Positions 50,801-64,000 of a DNA stretch of 64,000 nucleotides are shown one piece after another. The notes below the pieces were generated by a model. That model had not been told where the DNA came from. It did not search any database and saw only the letters and a program-made list of their open reading frames with translations. The stretch lies in NCBI GenBank assembly GCA_036583965.1, contig JAZBQD010000027.1:19147001-19211000 (forward strand). Direction: 5' to 3'. How positions within the stretch are numbered: the first letter of the stretch is position 1; each line of letters opens with the position of its first letter. Source of the stretch: Prunella strophiata (Eukaryota > Chordata > Aves > Passeriformes > Prunellidae). Made by a program: the position numbers and the translations under genes.

Positions 50801-53291
50801 TTTTAAAATTTTGAATTGGGGTTCCAGTCAGTTTGTGTGTAACATGCTTAAATATACTTAGTTATGAAGATTATTCTCAGTGGTTGCTTGGACATGTTGA
50901 TGCTGTATGTATACATATATATACACACAGGCATGTATACATATACATAGATACACATATACATATATTTTAAATGGAATTTTAAAAGTTTTCTGCTTTT
51001 TATACACTCATAGGACATCATTATAGGTGAGAAAGTACCAAAGCAAGGTACTTTTTGAAGGTTTAGCACTTGCAGAATTTTGCATTGTTTGTTTTATGTG
51101 TAGAATTAAGCAGGTGATGCACCATCAATGCTACAGCATTTGTGGGAGCATCTGTCAGCAGGAGATGCATTAATTGCATATTTAATGCATATATAATGCC
51201 TTTCATAGGCAGTATAGAAAGGCTGAAATGGTTAAATGTGCTTCCCAGCCACAGCATCCCATCCTTTTAATTTGTCTTAACAAAATGTACCAATTGATGT
51301 ATTTTTAGTAGTGGCAAACATTTATTTCTAAGTGTGCTGAAATTATATTATTCAGAAAAAACAGAGGTGCTGGGGTAGTTGTGGATTGGATGGGAGTTTG
51401 TTGGTTGTTTTTTTCCTTCCCTCCAGATAAGGTACCTATTTTGGAGAAGAAAAAACTGCCAGTGGTAGGAATTGGGAAGCATTTGTGTGGTGCTGCAACA
51501 GGTATGAATTACAGATGTGTGAACTGCAGAAAGTCAGGATATCAACCTTACACTCTGAATACACTGGTCTTCCAAATTGTCCTTTTAAGCTGTTCTTGCC
51601 CTCTAAACCTTTTTTGGTGAACACAGTAATTATATTCTAAGTATCTCTTGACTCCAATGGAATAGTAGAAGGATAATAGATGTAAGGATACTTTAGGCAG
51701 AAGTGAAGCCCTTTTTGGCTTTAATAGATTAGAACAGAGAACAGTGGATGGTGGCATGAGTCATGTATTTGAGAATATTTTTTTAGCACAGTTGCCTCTT
51801 CTTTGAAACAATTTTCTTTCTAAAATTTTATTGGCTGTCTGAATATGTATCCCAAACACAAATAGGATTGTGTTTCTGTCCTGATAACTTTAAACTAATA
51901 CAGTTTTTCTAATGTTTTATGGCTACTATGTAGAGAAAGACGTCTCAAATATGACACCTTTATGGGTAGTGTGACAAAGATGACACAGTTAAGCATTTAA
52001 GAAGTATATGTGCATATTTAATAGATTGTGTCCTAGATATTAAACTGTCAGAGCAAATACTTGTGTGTTATACTTGGAGGAGATTCTCCTACAATATGCC
52101 AATTTTTAAACTAAACTATTTTAAATTCACTTTTGCAGAACAACTATTTCAGAGGATAAGCTATTAAAAGCTACAGAGAAACCACATTTAGGGTTTTCAT
52201 GTTTTCAAAGCATGTTTGTAATTTTTAGTTATCATTGAACTTGCTTTTTGGCTTAGTTTGTGATGTGTAATTTTGTTTTTCTTTGTGGGAAGCACATTCC
52301 CAACCATGATGCAGCCTGTATAAATAGTGGCATGGTGTTTATGGGTATTTTTTGTTGGGGGGGATGTATTTCTTCATTCCCAGATCTTGCTTTGAGGTGC
52401 TTGCTTGAAAGTTACAGCACTTGCTGTGATGGAGAAGATGAAGAGCCTGCACCAAAACGCTGCAGAGCTGCTCAGACAGAGGTGGCTCCTCCCAAATCTG
52501 CTGGTAATGAAAGCACCACAGAAGACCATAAGCCTGTAGCTGGAATTGTTATTGCTCTGTGTTGCCATCACAAGTGTGACTGGACACATTATGTAGGCAG
52601 AGAGTTCTTTAAATCAGTAGGACTGGGACCAGTAGAATTCCATTATTTTCAGAGAATGAGTAGTTGGGCCACTTGTGGCATGCAAGAAACCACAAGCAAA
52701 GCTTCTACAAGTGAAGATAGTGAAGATCAGACTAATGACACAGAAGAACACGAGCACATGCTCAGCAGGACAGCAAGTGGTTCTGATACTTTACAAGGGT
52801 ATGTACATTTGTTTTCCTAGCAAATGGACTACAGCAGAAAAGCTATGTATAGTGGCACATTAAATTTTTTTGGCTCCTCAAAAGGACTAATTTTGCAGAA
52901 ACATTTAATTACTAAACTTATAGACATATTTTACTTCAAAAATATGATTTTCATGGACGTACATTTCAAAATATTTCAATAGTCATGTTTACTTGGCTGA
53001 AATGAACTTAAAATTATTTCAGTAGTTTAACTACTAATGTTAATTACCAAAACTATTTTCTGATAGTGTTCATTCCTTCCTTTGTCTGGAAGCAGGATGC
53101 TGAGTGCTGAGGAGCGGAAGGAGATCGGCTGCCTCTGCAAGCGGCTGATTGACCACGGGCGGATTGAGTATCTGCAGCAGCAAGGATACAAGGCTGCACT
53201 GCAGTACTATACAGAGTCTGCTGTGTCCTTGGAGAATGTCCTGTTGACAGCTGTCCCAAATCCTTCTTTGAGACCAGAGCCAACTGTATGA
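47805..53291 (+). CDS. TRMT13: TRMT13 (CCDC76), tRNA:m4X modification enzyme, 11 exons, start codon unresolved
   Basis: Exons are 47805?-47913, 48221-48267, 48346-48412, 49188-49250, 49373-49442, 49869-49975, 50274-50441, 50685-50757, 51427-51501, 52384-52798 and 53096-53291. All are GT-AG and in phase from 47821 onward (457 residues; human 481). The family 2'-O-methylates position 4 of certain tRNAs. Exon 1 encodes a CCCH zinc finger (RCAHFV..RFC..RFCGEH). Exons 2-3 give a CHHC finger (C-x5-H-x9-H-x3-C). The methyltransferase region includes CFVEFGAGRGKLSHWVD, GIGKHLCGAATDLALRC and ALCCHHKCDW. The zinc-finger frame has no ATG between 46651 and 47863. The nearest upstream ATG, at 47805, is out of frame by one extra base before 47821. 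So the true start, a sequencing error or a real frameshift cannot be told apart here. The exon 1 donor (GTGCCG) is weak. Confidence 0.9.
50905..50970 (+). repeat. TA/CA-rich alternating purine-pyrimidine tract in TRMT13 intron 8
   Basis: This is an imperfect mixture of TATA, CACA and GTATAC words, with no single unit conserved. It is a decayed dinucleotide microsatellite and non-coding. Confidence 0.75.
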
Positions 53292-53331
53292 CAGGAGATA
53301 GATTTGGAATTGGTAGGGAAAAAAACCCAAA

Positions 53332-53337
53332 AATAAA
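53332..53337 (+). terminator. TRMT13: Candidate polyadenylation hexamer AATAAA, TRMT13
   Basis: This is the first of three AATAAA hexamers after the TRMT13 stop codon; the others are at 53383-53388 and 53485-53490. All lie between the stop codons of TRMT13 and LRRC39. Which one is used cannot be decided from sequence. Confidence 0.5.
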
Positions 53338-53576
53338 ATTCATCTGGGTTTTTTTTTTAAACCTAATTAATTTCTTACAAAAAATAAAACCTTTTATCAT
53401 CTTTCCTGTACCCAAGAAAAGGTCTTATATTTTCCAGTTTCACTGGGAATTACAAATATGCAAACCAATTCTCATCAGTGGAAAAATAAAATCCCTAAGA
53501 ATATTTGAAACCTGTTGTAGCCTCTTTGCTGTGAAGAAGTGTACTTGATATTTTCTTCCATTCACAGTTACATTCT

Positions 53577-61203
<7,627 letters not shown>

Positions 61204-64000
61204 GATCCTTTACATGTTCAGATTTGCTTGCAGGAATCTGACTGAATTTCAGGCTCAATGCACCACTTCAGGTATGGGTTACCAGATGGGGACAGTGACA
61301 TGAAAACTAAAATACTGCAATACTCCCTTCATTATGTTATCAAATGAGTTAATGTAAAGAACTGACAGGATTCTGTCAACTGTTTTCTCTTTATAAAAAT
61401 CCTAGGTAAATTGTATTGTAATAAGAAATAGTATTTTTGCAATTTCTGCATTCTTATTCAGTGAACAACTGCTTCTCTCAGTTCCTTCAATGGAAGGCTA
61501 AGTGTTGACCATAATTCTTAAATGCAGATTTGAGCATTCATTCCCATCCCAGGAAGACATTAAGCTGTTACCTGCACTCTAAGGCAGTTCAATTCTGATA
61601 GCTGCATTCTGACACCTACCTGACATAAATACTTGTCACTAAAGGAGTTTTGCACTTTACAGAAGCTGTACTGTTCCTGGAAATTACTTAGTATACTTTA
61701 TTTGCATTCATTTTCTTCATAGCTTAACTCATTACAATTCATTTTATAGTTAGTAATGCATTACCTTCAGGAAAATGCATTTAAATCCTTCTGATTTCTC
61801 TTTGGATGTTTGTGTATCCCTACTGAGTGTCAGAATTCACATTTAAAATTAAACTCAGTCTGAATTTTTGAAATTATGTATCCTTTAGTGAGATAATTAA
61901 TACATATTGTCCTGAAGAGCAGCAAAATAGGATACTCGCTCATCCTAATCACTGCATCCCTCTAAAAGTCATTCTTATTGCCATTACTGGAGCCAAGATA
62001 CTGATATTCAGATAAGCTTGCAGGGCTAAACTTCCTGCCAGCAGCAGTGTACTCTGAACACTGATGATCTGAATGATCCCTTTCTAACTTTTTACTGATA
62101 CTTGTAGTGGCAAGTAAGAAAAATGTCCTATATATGCTTTAAACTAAAAAAGTAAGGATAACTTTCTTCCAAATAAGCAGGCAGGTAACAACAAAAGAGG
62201 AATTTCATGTCTTTTCATACCTACATTTCCCTATAATAATAGCTGCAGGTCTGTCTTTTAGAACCAATCTTTTCTTTCATATTTTTTTTCTGTTATAATT
62301 TTGTGTGGCCTAGATAAGCCACAATTGCTTAGTGACCATTTTTGTGTTCAAACTGTCAATCATTCTATTTTATATTTACTATGTATTTTGCTAACATGCT
62401 TATTTTTAAAGTCTGCTTATATTGAAATCAAGTTAAAATGTGTAGGCAAATAAAATGCAAAATGTCAGGATTGCCTCCTGTTGTAAAGACAGCACAAAAA
62501 CAAATTATAAAGCTTGAATAAAGAAGAATCTGGTCTAATACATTAATATTTATGATTCTTATGTGTTCTCTGTTTGTTAAGGAAAAATGGCAGGATTTGA
62601 CAAGTGACACAAATGGCAACCCCAGCGTGGCAGTGCAGTCTGGCCTTTGGTTTCCTACAGAGGGATTGGATTTTTTCCTGTAAAGAGAGGACTGTATACT
62701 TTTTCCCTCCCCCACATAAATGTGATCACATTTACTAGTTTGAAGGATTAGCTTCTCTTTCAGTGGTCATCAGAGTAACTAGCCTGCCCAGTCCCCATCC
62801 CAACATGTAACAGCACTGCTATGTATGCATGAGGTTCTTTGCTCCAGCCAGTGGTTACAATTCAAATTGCCTGATTTTTTCAATATTAAATTTCTATTTA
62901 TTAACTAATCTGTCATTTCTTGTTGTTTAGAGATATTTTTTGAACTACAAGCCCTTTTAGACAGAAAACTAGAAATCTTTTTATATAAATTGTGCATTTG
63001 TTAATAGCTGTACTACCAAACCCAGTATCATACTATAGATTCAAACCAATACTTATTTCTAGTAAAGCTTAGTCTGGGCAACTCTCTTTTGCATATCATT
63101 CAACAAATACTGCCTTAGAACCATGAAATATCTAAGTATATGACTATTTTCAGGATGATTTCATTATACAACAGGATTCCATCAAAAAGGTCTTGTTCTT
63201 AGGTCTTATTATTCATCAAGAAAAAAAATTATAATAATAATCTTGCCATCACAGCCAACAATTCAGAAGTGAATTCCCAGGCGTGGCTGTAAAATAACGG
63301 CAATTTCACTCCCAAGTTATCAGATCTCCCAACAGCTTCACCTCCAAGCATCAGAAAGAGTTTAACAACAACTTACCTTAATTATTTGGTGTTTTCAAGG
63401 ATTTTCTGTGACTCATTGCTTTCTGGACAAGAGTGGAGATAAATTATGAATCTTGTCTGCATTACCAAAGCCATTTAAAACTCTCACTCAGACTCCAATG
63501 CAATGTCAGTCTAGTTCTAATTTTAACCTATGCTGAGAATAGAAGGCATCACATGAGGCACTTTTGCAACTCCCCCAAGCATTTACCACTGTTGAAGTCT
63601 TCCCAGTTTCCTGAGTGTGACTGGGCTCCCCTAAACTGGACTCCCATTAACAGAAATTGTGAACAAAGAAGAACAAAGGAATATTGTTATGCTACACAAT
63701 GTTTGTTTTGAATTAAAAATTACAATTAGAAATAAAAAGTGCCAGCATTGAATTAAAAATGACTGCTTTGTTTAGTAACTGAGCTTCAAAGTGCTGTTAA
63801 AGAGCAACATTGACTAAACAGATGAGAAAAGGTATTACATTACTAAGTATTTTACTCATTACTTTTGCCAATGCTGAAGAATTCTCTTGATGAAGAATTT
63901 TACTGCAAATTTTCCAAGTTCAGACAGAAAAGTAATCTTTACCAGGATGTGCAGAGGGGTTATTACTCACCCCTTTTCATGGTTCCAATTATGAAACATA
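61204..64000. other. Non-coding DNA upstream of the LRRC39 start codon
   Basis: AT-rich, with no conserved coding exon and no CpG island. It probably holds LRRC39 5' UTR exons and promoter. Two consensus-like minus-strand donors, at about 63376 (AAG then GTAAGT) and 63968 (GTGAGT), could end non-coding first exons. In human the next gene is DBT on the same strand, but I recognised no DBT coding sequence here; its 3' UTR could begin in this part. No repeat family was recognised. Confidence 0.5.

Noticed and set aside
61204..64000. DBT coding exons expected from human synteny
   Set aside because: No DBT-like translation was found on either strand. If the gene is present, it lies to the right of the window.

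Overview
The window is nuclear DNA from a vertebrate, almost certainly a bird. It has large AT-rich introns, GT-AG splice sites and CpG-island promoters. Its interspersed repeats are fragments of CR1, the dominant avian LINE. The five genes and their order, SLC35A3(+) - MFSD14A(+) - SASS6(-) - TRMT13(+) - LRRC39(-), match the human 1p21 neighbourhood, in which DBT would come next. I identified genes by comparing conceptual exon translations with remembered vertebrate proteins and set exon borders by splice motif and phase. No database search was run.

Layout. 1-3431: non-coding 5' part of SLC35A3. 3450-12366: seven coding exons of SLC35A3, a Golgi UDP-GlcNAc transporter (326 aa). Its last intron holds a 2.56 kb GC-rich minisatellite of about 69 units. 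12367-19600: 3' UTR and intergenic DNA. 19600-20780: CpG island and first exon of MFSD14A, whose 12 coding exons run to 33097 (491 aa). 33098-35915: the tail-to-tail junction with SASS6. 35916-47225 (minus): all 17 coding exons of SASS6 (641 aa), the centriole cartwheel protein. 47226-47804: a bidirectional CpG-island promoter carrying a 21-bp minisatellite in which every unit has an ATGGCGGC core. 47805-53291: TRMT13, a tRNA 2'-O-methyltransferase, in 11 exons. 53577-61203 (minus): LRRC39, a muscle M-band leucine-rich-repeat protein, in 8 coding exons (339 aa). 61204-64000: non-coding, probably LRRC39 5' sequence and the approach to the next gene.

The genes do not form one pathway. Two arrangements matter for expression. 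SASS6 and TRMT13 are head to head, with candidate start codons as close as 30 bp. TRMT13 and LRRC39 are tail to tail, with stop codons 285 bp apart.

The most unusual features are the two GC-rich minisatellites. One is intronic, G-run rich and free of stop codons in all six frames. The other sits in the SASS6/TRMT13 promoter and ends in an apparent one-base frame break in front of the conserved TRMT13 zinc finger. Other points of note are a three-codon uORF overlapping the MFSD14A start codon, a possible GC-AG intron in SASS6, and the LRRC39 stop codon lying inside a polyadenylation hexamer. I found no prokaryotic-type system, CRISPR array, viral gene or toxin gene.
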